From Madurella fahalii (lineage: Eukaryota; Ascomycota; Sordariomycetes; Sordariales): a stretch of DNA of 64,000 bases. Positions 46,938-57,516 of this stretch are shown piece after piece (the stretch's first letter is position 1; every line of letters starts with the position of its first letter). The position numbers and the translations under genes are program-made. The DNA is taken from NCBI GenBank assembly GCA_029876055.1, contig CM056877.1, forward strand, positions 4,030,001 through 4,094,000, written 5' to 3'. The notes beneath the pieces are model-generated. The model made no database searches. It was not told where the DNA came from and saw nothing but the letters and a program-made list of their open reading frames with translations.

Positions 46938-49900
46938 ATGGCTCGATCGGCGAGCGCGAAGCCGCCGACCGCGCGGGCATCTCCCCCGCCCGCCGTCTCC
47001 AACTCGAACCCCAAGTCGAAGGCGACGAAGCGCAAGGACGACTACTCGTCCGAGGGCGTCGAGGACAATGATGTCTTCCTGCTTCCGGGCTCGGATTTCC
47101 AGGTGCTGATTGGGATAACGGTGCTAGCTGCCATTGTGCGCTTGTTCCGCATCTACCAGCCCACCAGTGTCGTCTTCGACGAAGTCCAGTACGTTGCTAC
47201 ACAAATGGCTAGCTGTCTCTTTACTCGTACCACGAGGACTGACCAGACCGCTTCAACAGCTTCGGCGGCTTCGCTTCCAAGTACATCAAGGGCCGGTTCT
47301 TCATGGACGTGCATCCCCCGCTCGCGAAGCTGATGATCACCCTCTTCGGCTGGCTCGCTGGATTCAACGGAGACTTCGACTTCAAGGACATTGGCAAGGA
47401 TTATCTCGAGCCGGGCGTCCCATATGTGGCCATGCGTCTGTTCCCGGCCATCTGCGGCATTCTCCTAGCCCCGACCATGTTCCTGACCCTCAAGGCTGTC
47501 GGGTGCCGCACTTCCACAGCCGCCATGGGTGCTGGCCTCATCATCTTTGGTCCGTTTTCTCCCTCTTAGATTCGTTTTGCGCCAAGTTTCTCGCTAACCC
47601 ATGCTGCAGAAAACGGTCTCCTCACGCAGGCTCGCCTGATCTTGCTCGACTCTCCCCTAATGATCGCCACGGCCTTCACCGCCCTCGCCTTCACCTCCTT
47701 CTCCAACCAGCAGGAGCTCGGTCCGTCCAGGGCCTTCGGCCTGAGCTGGTGGTTCTGGCTTGTCATGACTGGTCTTGGCCTGGGGATGACTGTCAGCATC
47801 AAGTGGGTTGGGCTGTTCACCATTGCCTGGGTCGGCTGCTTGACTCTGGTGCAACTTTGGGTTCTGCTTGGCGACTACAAGAACGTTACCATCGTATGCC
47901 TCACCCCTCCCCGTTGACCTGTCGTTCCTCAGCTAACGAGCGGGCAGCGCATCTTCGCCAAGCATTTCATGGCTCGGGTTTTCTGCCTGATTGTGATCCC
48001 CCTGACCTTCTACATGGCCATGTTCGCCATTCACTTCCTCTGCCTGGTCAACCCTGGCGAGGGTGATGGCTTCATGAGCTCCGAGTTCCAGTCGACGCTG
48101 AATTCCAAGGGCATGAAAGATGTTCCCGCCGACGTCCTCATGGGCAGCCGAGTCACCATCAGACACGTCAACACCCAGGGTGGCTACCTCCACTCGCATC
48201 CCCTCATGTACCCCACGGGATCCAAGCAGCAGCAGATTACGCTCTATCCTCACAAGGATGACAATAACCTCTGGCTTCTCGAGAACCAGACCCAGCCTCT
48301 CGATATCAACGGACAGCCCATTAATGGCACTGGCGCGTGGTATAACCTCCCGGAGACTCCCTACATCAAAAACGGTGCCATCATCCGCCTCTATCACATG
48401 CCCACTCATCGCCGCCTCCACTCCCACGATGTGCGCCCCCCCGTCACCGAGGCGGACTGGCAGAACGAGGTCTCTGCCTACGGCTATGAGGGCTTCGACG
48501 GAGATGCCAATGACTTCTTCCGCGTCGAGATCGTCAAGAAGAAGTCCAAGGCCGGCGTCGCCCAAGACCGACTTCGCACCATCGACACCAAGTTTAGACT
48601 CGTCCACGTCATGACAGGTTGCGTGCTCTTCTCTCACAAGGTTAAACTCCCCGAGTGGGCTTCGGAACAGCAAGAGGTTACATGCGCACGCGGCGGCACT
48701 CTCCCCAACAGCCTGTGGTATATCGAGTCCAACGACCATCCCAATCTCGGCGCAGATGCCGAGAAGGTCAATTACGCCAACCCCGGCTTTTTTGGCAAGT
48801 TCTGGGAGCTTCAAAAGGTCATGTGGAAGACGAACGCCGGCCTCGTCGAGTCCCACGCCTGGGATTCTCGCCCGCAGTCTTGGCCCATCCTCCGCCGCGG
48901 CATCAACTTCTGGGGCAAGGATCACCGCCAGATCTACTTGATCGGCAACCCGGTTATCTGGTGGAACGCGACGGCGGCTGTTGTTATCTACATCCTGTTC
49001 AAGGGGATCGCTGTTCTGCGGTGGCAGCGCAGCTGCAACGACTACTCCATCCCCGTCTTCAAGCGATTCGACTACGAGATCGGCACATCGGTGCTTGGCT
49101 GGGCTCTCCACTACTTCCCTTTCTACCTCATGCAGCGGCAGCTCTTCCTCCACCACTACTTCCCGGCGCTTTACTTCTCCATCATTGCTTTCTGCCAGAT
49201 CTACGACTTTGTCACGGCACGCATCTCGGGCGTCGGTCTGAGAGAGAACCCCATCGTTGGCAAGGCCGGCGCTATTACCTTCCTAGTCATGTCGATTGTC
49301 GCCTTCTCGCTGCTCTCCCCTCTTGCGTACGGAAATGCTTGGACTAAGGCTGAGTGCAAGCGCGTGAAGCTTTTCAACACTTGGGACTGGGACTGCAATA
49401 CCTTCTTGGACAGCGTAAGTGGTTTCCCTAATGGCGTGATCCCGGAGAGAAAGTTGCCCGAAAGGCGCCGCGCGGGCTAGGCAGTGTTTGCAACGGGAAC
49501 TGTATATTGGCACGACGTAACTAGACGAGCCATGCGTTACAGCTGCAAAGTCATTAGACACGCGGGAACACTCGTACATCACGCATCACATGAACGAGGG
49601 CTATACTAACGATCGCGCCCATCTGCATAGTACGAGGCTTACAAGACCCTGCCATCCAGCCAGGCGGCTGCGCAGACCCCGCAAAAGTCTGCTGATCCTA
49701 AGCACCAGCCGCCCCCGGTCGCGGGCGGACAACACGGCCAAGTGCCTATTGCAGACGCGCAGCAGAAGCAGGGCGAACAAGAGAAGCCACGCGTTTCGGG
49801 CGCAGCTCTGCCTTCCAACAAGCGTCTTGTGCACACCGAGGAGCGCGTCGAGTACCGCGACCAGGACGGGAACCTCCTAAACGAAGAGCAGGTCAAGGCG

Positions 49901-50333
49901 CTCCAAGGCAAGGTCGAGTTTAAGACGCGCTATGAGACGCGCACCCGCCTGATTGATGCCCAGGGTAACGAGATTTTCGTGCCCGGTGAGGGTCAGAAGC
50001 AGGAGGAGCCCGCGGGCGTCGCGCCGCCACACCCGGATGTTCAAGGTACGTTTTTTTTTTTTTTTTTTTTTTTGTTTGGTTTTCCTTTGATTCTAGCTGA
50101 TGTTTCATGACCTACTCTTCTTAGTCGATCTACGGAGATCACTTGCTGACACGATCCTAGGTGTCGATCGTGAGACGCCTAAGCGCCTGGTCCCTGACGA
50201 GCAGATCCCCGAGGCCAAGAAGAGCGTCGAGGGCGAGAAGGAACGAGAGGGAAAGTCTGCTAAGCCCGCCAGCGAAGGCAATGAGGCGACGATGAAGCTT
50301 GCGGTGGAGGAGGAGAAGAAGGACGAGCTTTGA
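46938..50333 (+). CDS. PMT1: Dolichyl-phosphate-mannose protein O-mannosyltransferase, PMT1 subfamily
   Basis: Six exons (46938-47188, 47260-47549, 47610-47893, 47948-49414, 49631-50045, 50161-50333) give 959 residues with consistent phases. The lumenal loop 1 holds the catalytic DE motif in VVFDEVHFGGFASKYIKG and FMDVHPPLAKLM. Multiple transmembrane segments follow on both sides of three MIR-type repeats (GSRVTIRHVNTQGGYLHSH, GAIIRLYHMPTHRRLHSHD, DTKFRLVHVMTGCVLFSH). The C-terminal block contains LHHYFPALYFSIIAFC. The GGFASKYIKG form and the C-terminal tail with EYRDQDGNLLNEEQVKAL match yeast Pmt1 rather than Pmt2 or Pmt4. PMT1 works in the ER membrane, usually with a Pmt2 partner, to attach the first mannose to Ser/Thr of secreted proteins. 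The last intron contains a T-run of about 21. The tail after the membrane domain is long and charged. Confidence 0.93.
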
Positions 50334-51674
50334 AGGTCTGACTGAGAGCTGGGATATAATGCGTGGATGGTTGTTGAGCTGCCGAAACGACCTGTCGTTC
50401 TCTGCCTACCGTCTCTTCCATCAACTGAATGCTTGCGGCTACGGGAGAAAGGTTCATCAGCGTTTCTGTTTGCCACTCTCGGCTTGTACCCGTGACGTCT
50501 TACTGCATTCGCGGACAATCTACCTAATGAAAGATGATCATGGCAAAATGGGGCGTAGTTAGGGGAAGGATGGCAAAAGATTTCCGCCCGACTTGGTTAG
50601 GGAAGGGAGGATGATTCAGTGGGCCATTTACTGTACTGACTAGTTGAGTGTAGAGGGCAGATGCCCCATCTGCGACTCGGCACCGTACTCACAGCGAGGA
50701 CGACGCACTTGGTCCTAGATTTCCTTGTGTCATTTCTGTCTGTTCTAGATTTCTCTTGAAATGGAACTGCGCTCCTCTGCTTGCATCGACAATCTCATCT
50801 ATGTGTTCTTTGCACCCAACAGAGATTCAACAGCTTAACCCCCTCGCTAAGCCAATGGATAACGGGTCAGACAGACGCACCAATTCCAGGTCGTGGCGGA
50901 GTTGTGCAAGCGTTTTGAAATCCAGATCAGAATCGCAACTGGTCAATCGCAATGCAGATATTCCTTAGGTTGGTGGGTACACCATGTATCGCAGACGTTT
51001 ATTGTGAATCGATATGCCGTCCATTCATTCACCCAATGGTAAAAAGACGAATCTAAGACACAGACCAGCCGGCTCACATCACCCCCCGGTAGCAGTGCTT
51101 CTATTGGTGCTTTGGGGATTGGGAAACCACTGATGTGGTTCTCCTAGATAGTGGCTGCATTGGAGCCGGACATCTGTTGGATGTAGCGGTGGATTCTTCG
51201 CCTTTGAAATAAACGTATCTCGAGTGTCACAATGGCCTGACTGGAGCCACAGCTATCTTAGCAGGGACGGGACTGAGACAATGGTTCAAAATTGAGCCAT
51301 GTTTGGAGAACCACGTGTCTCCCCATACCTTAGCCTCAGCCGCTGCTAGGTATTTCTTTTTTTTTTTTCTCTCGCATCGTCCTGTTATGTGAGGCACTCG
51401 AAGCACGGCAACCCAGATCAAGAAGGGAGGCGCGAGGTGACAATGGAACGACCCAACTTAACCGACTCAGGCTCTGTCCTTACCTTAGATATAAAACAGC
51501 GACGGCCTTTCCAACTTTTAGCTGTTTGTTGGTTTTGGTTTCTCGATTCTACAGTGCTATTGACAGACCAAACTCGCCTAGCTTGAACGATTAAACCCTG
51601 AGCTGCTTTGTCCCCAGCAGACGCGATGTGTTGCTTCAGTTGCTGTTGTTCGCGACCCCCCTCTCTGCCCCCCA

Positions 51675-51810
51675 GGTCACTCCCCAAAGAGCCACCCGTT
51701 CGTAGGCAGCCACCCAGGCAACTAACTCCCCAAAGAGCTACCCGTTCGTAGGCAGCCACCCAGGCAACTAACTCCCCAAAGAGCTACCCGTTCGTGGGCC
51801 GCCACAGGCT
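51675..51810 (+). repeat. 46-bp tandem repeat, about 2.7 copies
   Basis: The anchor TCCCCAAAGAGC occurs at 51681, 51727 and 51773, exactly 46 bp apart. Each anchor is followed by CACCCGTTCGTAGGC or a close variant. The first two units continue with AGCCACCCAGGCAACTAAC; the third diverges after CCCGTTCGTGGGC. Confidence 0.95.
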
Positions 51811-51813
51811 CAG

Positions 51814-51899
51814 GTCAAACCACGGGCTCCAGTCAAGCCACCGTCAGTCAAGCCAGCTGCAGCAATCAAGCCACCTTCGATCAGGTCCCAATCAAGCCG
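51814..51899 (+). repeat. Five spaced (G/A)TCAAGCC(A/G) motifs
   Basis: GTCAAACCA (51814), GTCAAGCCA (51832), GTCAAGCCA (51847), ATCAAGCCA (51865) and ATCAAGCCG (51891) follow directly after the 46-bp repeats, spaced 15-26 bp apart. They may be a decayed minisatellite or a binding array. Confidence 0.6.
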
Positions 51900-51999
51900 C
51901 CACAGTCGCAGCCCAATCATTCCCGCCGTGCCGGTAAGTGAAGCACCTTATCGGCGCCTCCCTGCTACATAAGGTAGGTAAACTTCAGAAGATGACCGG

Positions 52000-53989
52000 G
52001 TGACGCAGCGCGAACGGAATCCAAGGGGGGACAGTCAGCACGGCGCCGAATCCGGCCTCGACAAGAGAGAGGTGCCGGTGGATTGCGAGATCATCGCCAA
52101 TTGGATCGACACGTGCAACCGTGAGCATTCGGCCGGCTGCCCAGCCCCCCCGATCAGTCAGCGTGATCCCGACCAGATCCCCAGCTGGGTCCTCGACACG
52201 CAGGAGAGGTGCATCGTCCCCGGCCATAGCGTCGCCCGCTACGCCGCCCTGAGCTATGTGTGGAACGCCGACGAGGGCGGCGCGCCGTCCACGGGCAGGC
52301 CCGACCTGGAACTGAAGCGCAGCACCCTGTCCGATTTCGCGTCGTCCGGCTTCTTCGACGAGCAGCGTGAGAGCTGCCTTCCCCGGGTAGTGGTTAGTAC
52401 GATCGTCCTCGTGAGGCAGCTCAACGAGAGGTATCTGTGAGTTGACCGTCTGTGCATCGTCCAGGACGACGAGGCGGCGCATGCCGAGTTCGGGCGCATG
52501 GGCGCCATCTACTCGGGGGCCTACTTCACCATCGTCGCGGCCGCGTCGTTCGGGCTCTCCGGTACAACCGAGCCCATCTCGGTCGGCTCGATCGAGGAGC
52601 TCGGTTTGACGCCGCAGCGAGAGGAAGTCAACGGCGTGTACTTGGCTGATGGAGTTGCGGTTGGTTCATATAACAAGCTCCTGAGTTCCAGGTGGGCCAC
52701 GCGCGGGTGGACGTTCCAGGAGCACATCCTCTCCCGGCGGACCATCATATTCCTGGACGGAGCCTTTTTCTGGGACTGTCACGGTGCCATTTGGTTCGAC
52801 GCTCTTCCCAACCCCTGGGGGCGTATAAAAACGTCAGACACAGCGCGTGTTTTGGCAACCTCAGGCTCCGGCACGACCGGTCGGATGTGGTCCGTCTTGC
52901 TGTGGCCCCTCTTCTGCCAGTACCTGGAGAATGTCTGCGCGTACAACGACCGCGACCTGACGTGTCCCGAGGACGCACTTTTGGCCTTCTCTGGTGTTCT
53001 GGAATCATCTCTAAAGAAACTTTCCAGGAGGATTCATATGCAGGCTGCCGCGGTTGGTCCTTGATGCCGTTCTGGTCTGGCAACCCTTCACCAAGGCGAA
53101 GCGTAGGGTCGCAAAGAACCAGCGCTCACACGGTAAAAAAGGTCCGTCGGCGTGTCTCCCCTCATGGTTGTGGTGCGGCTCGCAGGTCGCGGTGGACCCT
53201 TACAGTCTGCGGACGGGGTTTGCGTCCCTTGGGGACTATGGCGTGGAGTTTCACCCGTTGTCGTGGCGTACCTACAAGCTGGTCGAGTGGTCCGCACTGG
53301 AGACGATCACGGGGAATGAGTTGAGACTCGAAGAGCCAACCATTCTTGAGAACTATAGGCGCTTCGTCGAAAAGGGCAGCAACTCGGAGCGCCTGGTCGG
53401 CCAGCATAACGCCGATGACAAGAGCCGTTTGCCCCTTGACTTGGACGACCCGGCATCATTGGCCCCTTTCGGCTTGATGCTCAACCGGCCCTTCCTCTCT
53501 TGTGAGACCAGCAGTGGCAGATCCCAAGTGCGATCGGTCCTCCGGCCGTGCGCTACGGCCCAACCCCAGGCGCCCATCAAAATATCGGTATTTCAGCTTG
53601 AAAAGTTCGTCGAGGGCCCTTTGGTCAGTGATACGTGTTCTATCCTCTGCCTGGACGACACGATCGCGCCCAACCAGATCATCCAACTCATCGCAATTTC
53701 TGGGGGTTCCGTAGACCGGGCCGACCTTCGGTCCTCGTTCGAGGAACAGGCCGACATAAAGGGTTATTACCGTTACTCCACGCTGAGGTCTCGTGGCTTT
53801 AAGCGACATCCGTCTGACGGAGAGCAAGGTAAGAGGCTGTGGCGTGACGGAGAAGGAGACTACCATTTGTACAACGTCCTCTGGGTCGAGTACATCGAAG
53901 GTGTTGCGTACCGGAAGGCTGCAGGCCGGGTTACAAAGGAAATCTGGGAAGCAAACTGCTCTGAACTGAAGAAAGTTATTCTGGGTTGA
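52000..53989 (+). pseudogene. HET-domain (heterokaryon incompatibility) gene, disrupted
   Basis: HET domain text is clear: YAALSYVW near 52240, RLCIVQDD near 52450, MGAIYSGAYFTIVAAAS near 52500, RWATRGWTFQEHILS near 52690, and the downstream LPSW motif near 53160. Three breaks are visible. An in-frame TGA at 52438-52440 sits where a Trp codon is expected, between NERYL and VDRLCIVQDD. The frame then shifts once near 53014-53019 and again near 53044-53045; each is a 1-nt loss relative to the family pattern. After the second shift the frame stays open to 53989. No in-frame ATG precedes the first HET text, so the 5' end is also lost or lies in an unseen exon. Intact HET proteins trigger incompatibility-type cell death; this copy should not make a full-length product. 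Sequencing error cannot explain all three breaks easily. Confidence 0.82.
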
Positions 53990-54343
53990 TGGGCCCGTCT
54001 TGCCTGGTGTCTTACAGATATCTTTGTTTTTCTTGAATAGTGGGCTTGCCAAGTAAAGAATCCCTTAGAAATCAATACAGTGAAGCCAGCGCTGTTGCGG
54101 CCGAACCATATCAACTATGATTATCTGTTAACGAACACCATAGTATTTCGCATTAGGAACCGGCAAAAGTTCTTGCTCTCATCTATTTTTCCCTTTTCAG
54201 AACATCATCAGTCGCCGCGTCTAACCAACCATAGCAAGTCTACTGAATGGCTACACTAGGCTAACGCCGGCGGCAATAGAGATAGCGGGAACGGTGAAAT
54301 CTGTCGAGAAAAAAAAAAGAAAAAAAGGCCCTCCCGTTTTTAA
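53990..54343. other. Short gap between two decayed genes
   Basis: This 354-bp A+T-richer gap lies between the convergent HET and DUF7924 relics. No feature is seen apart from an A-run near 54308-54325. Confidence 0.6.
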
Positions 54344-55044
54344 TTACCCCCTCCTTCTCTTCGCTGCCCCTGGCCTACTAAATGAAGTAGCTGGAGTAGC
54401 ACCGTGCTGCTCGACGTTCGTTAACTGGCTATCCTGTTCGATAGGTACGGAAGCGGACCCGGCGTCCGACTGCATCAGCCTGCCCAAGTTCTGGGAAAGC
54501 CCGGTACCGTCGGAAAGCGCCGCGACATCAAAATCCAAATCGGACGGTAACTGGTCAACGGCGGAGCAGATCTTCTCGAAATGAGCTGGTACCCGGGTAT
54601 CGTAGACGTTCTTTGTAATTCGATACGCTGTCCATTTATCTCTTCCTTCTAGTGCTGTGAAATCGAATGTATGGATTAGGTGCCGGTAGTATTTGGTATC
54701 TCTCCTGTCTATTACCGCGTAGTGGCCGTAGATCTGTACTGACCTGTGATCGTGCGAGATAGAGAAGGCGACGATCTGCCGGTTGATCTCCTCCTCGCGC
54801 TTCACAGCACGGAAGAGCTCAACGATAGCGCGTAACGCAATGGCCATGCTGTGAGCGTTTTGGCGGTCTGCGATATCGAGTCCTGCAGCGCCGCTTTTTA
54901 CTTCGTAAGTCAGGAAACGGAAAGTACATGTAGTACGTGGCCATGAACAAGACTGGTCCCCGGCGAGGATGTTGCTAATAAATGGCGAGAGCTTGGCGAG
55001 CTGATCTTTGGTAAATGCCTCTTGTCTCAATCCCGCTTGATGAA
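54344..55044 (-). pseudogene. DUF7924-family protein, N-terminally lost fragment
   Basis: The minus-strand frame carries the C-terminal half of a fungal multi-copy family of unknown function. It includes EAFTKDQLAKLSPFI, LDIADRQNAHSMAIALRAIV, AFSISHDHRSVQIYGHYAVI, KYYRHLIHTFDF, KWTAYRITKNVYD and a Ser/Pro tail ending AAKRRRG. Two faults suggest decay. The expected N-terminal half is missing; upstream a 63-nt intron-like segment (GTAAGA, CTAAC, AAG) leads only to sequence without family matches. Around 54911-54952 the frame reads CSWPRTTCTF, while the neighbouring frame reads MATYYMYFPF, as I recall for the family; a -1 and a +1 indel compensate each other. The function is not known. An unusual intact variant is possible but less likely. 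Confidence 0.65.
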
Positions 55045-57516
55045 CTTGTTGAATTGAATTCGTTAGAAATTAACACTTCTCCAGGTTTCCTAAGACCCAC
55101 CTCTTACAGTAATAGGATCAGTTCTCCGTAGGATTGATTAAATCAGGTTCCATTATCAACAACGGGTTCTGCGTGCCGATATTGTATGACGAGGTTGCCG
55201 CGCCCCCAGTTGCTCAGCTCCCAAGGCTGCTCTCCGCTGTCAATGTCAACGATTCTGTGGCAGATAAGCACAGACGGCCAAATCTGGCAGAATCCAACGT
55301 CTCATCATCAAACTGATGTTGTGGGATTGTTGACGACACGCGCGGCGACCAACCCAGGGGGTCTAGGTCGTCAACACGAAACTCATCCCGGTCATTCTTT
55401 CCTTTGCAATAGCTGGCTTAACTGTCCAGCTTGTCCATCCACATGATTGAAACAGCTTTGTTTCACCCATCGGTACTACGACGGGAACAGCATGCGGCAT
55501 ATTGCCGGCTGTGCCGCCTGGCCCGTCCCTCCCTTTGGCGAATAAAGAGCGAATCCTTTTTTTCGTGTTACCTCACGCTTTGGCCGGCCAGGAGGCACTG
55601 TGACTGGGCCGTAGATGTGTAATGTTGGACCCCTCTTTTCTCATTTACTTCACCGTTGCCTGATGCGGTGTGCCGCTCCATGACATAGCTGGGGTATGAC
55701 GGTCTGACCTCAGCAACATGGTGCGGTAACGTTTCAGAGTAGATACCCGACGTAATCGAATGCCTTTGGCGTATTCTTCTGCTGTCATGCCCTGTGTGGA
55801 TCCATTGCTCTGTGTACGTGTAGCACATGGTGGGCCATGTGAACCGGCCGGCGAACGAGCGGATGGTTGGGCGTTCACATGGTCGCCTCCGTGGCCGGCC
55901 GAGGCCCGTCGCTAACGGGATGACCACCCTACCGACTTCCTTCGTACAGTAATCCCATTTAACCACAATCCTGGTACGTCCAGAACACAGAAAGTCCGAT
56001 ACTGTACTCAAATCATCATGGTTGATCGGTTTTCTTTGTTTAGCGCCCAGACTCCCTTTGCAGCGCATGATCACCAGATCTGCAGTCCGGACCGAAACGA
56101 CGGCGACAAGTACCAGGACCCTGGTCGTCTACGTGCTTGGCGCCAACCGAGGGGTCGTGGACTTTCATCCGAACCGACTCCAGGATAAACGGCCAATAAA
56201 AAGACAACGTCTCGTCCTGGGCACATCGGACGGGCCAGACCGTAATCGGTCGGCACGGGGCGAGGAAGGGAGAGGACAAGTTGCAGCTTTGGGTAGAACA
56301 TGGCTGCTGTGGTCTGCGGCTCCTTACGGCTTTTGGCTGGAGTGCGGCTAAAACAGAAAGCGGAAAGAGGGAAAAGGGTCTCGGTTCATGACCCGGTTTG
56401 GATACGACGGATCCGATATTTTGCGGCGGCGCTTACTACGTAGGTGCCGCGGGATAATTGGGAAACGAGAAATCCCGGTCGAGGCGGATCGATGACGTTA
56501 CTTCGAGGGGCACCAGAGAACGAGCGACAAAGAGAGCGCAGCGGGAGATGCGCAACTGAGCCGGGGCCGCAGAGCGACTCGTAACTGCACATGGATGCAC
56601 CAGAACCGGTTTGTTGAACCAGTGAAAACGGGCAATTGACCTTTTCAGCTGCGCCTGTGCCACCAAATTGCGCTGCCAGTTGCCGGTGGATCCCACCGCG
56701 CAGGGCGCCAAAAACGGTGGGGAAGAGAGACGCCCGTGAACCCTGATACGGAACGGGAAAAAAAAGCATCCAACGAGGAGAGCAGGCGCCCTGATCCAAG
56801 AGATCCAAGCAATCCAAGAAGATCCCAAGAAATCGTATCGTGCAGGCTGGCCCCAGGACCCAATAAATGCTCTAAGAACCCCGGTCCGGACCTGGACGTG
56901 CCTTTCCTATCGCGGATGGGTCCCAGTCTGGCCTGTCTGCCTCCGCTTCCCGGTTGCTGAAAGTCGCCTGCCGTCGCACTTCCTCCTCTTCATACGCCCT
57001 TTCGCTGCTCGTGGAGCTCCTTTTCCTCCCACGCCCTTCTTCTTTGCCGTCCTGGCTCGTCTTGCTTGCCTTTTTCTTTTCATCTCTTTCTCTTCGTTTA
57101 CTTGCTTGGGGATTAGACGATATCTACCTAATTCTTTTGCGCGCGGCTTCCTGTTCCATTGACGCGCGCCCCTTTCGTCGACGCATACCTCTCGGCCGGT
57201 CGCGGCGCTTCCCAGAGATTTGCCAGCTTGTCTCGCTCGGCGCGTGTACCGCATTCAAACTGACACGAGGACCGCTCCTCGAAGTGACACAAGGGGACAA
57301 CCGGGGTGGCTTATTTTTCGTGTTAAGGGACCCGCCAGCCTTTGGTGTGGTCCACCGCAGACCTTCAAGCTGGATTATCCGTATGTCCACCACTCTACTC
57401 TTATATCGCATAACGACCTCTTCCCTTCCTGTTTGGTGACTTCGCGGCATCGGATGGAATCGACGAGGCAGTGGTGCCTTGCTCCCTGTCGTGGTGCATA
57501 ACGTGGGAGACGTCAC
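55045..57516. other. Intergenic region upstream of SEC2
   Basis: No gene is supported in 2.5 kb. A minus-strand open stretch of ~55 codons at about 55150-55310 has protein-like composition but no ATG and no recognised family. The last ~550 bp are C/T-rich and probably hold the SEC2 promoter and leader. Confidence 0.5.

Larger units (their letters stand above)
50334..51999. other. Intergenic region with repeats upstream of the HET relic
   Basis: No gene is supported. The right-hand 350 bp contain a 46-bp tandem repeat and a series of TCAAGCC motifs. This region begins the accessory island between PMT1 and SEC2. Confidence 0.6.

Noticed and set aside
47933..49156. 407-codon minus-strand open frame antisense to PMT1
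   Set aside because: It mirrors the G+C-rich third-position bias of the large PMT1 exon; similar antisense shadows exist over SF3A1, SEC2 and the RRM gene.
52438..52440. RIP as the cause of the TGA in the HET gene
   Set aside because: The preferred RIP context (CpA to TpA) would turn TGG into TAG rather than TGA, and the frameshifts are not RIP products.
55150..55310. Minus-strand open stretch with protein-like text (NWGRGNLVIQYRHAEP)
   Set aside because: About 55 codons between stops, without an ATG, splice partners or a family I can name; it may be a fragment of an older gene but cannot be supported.
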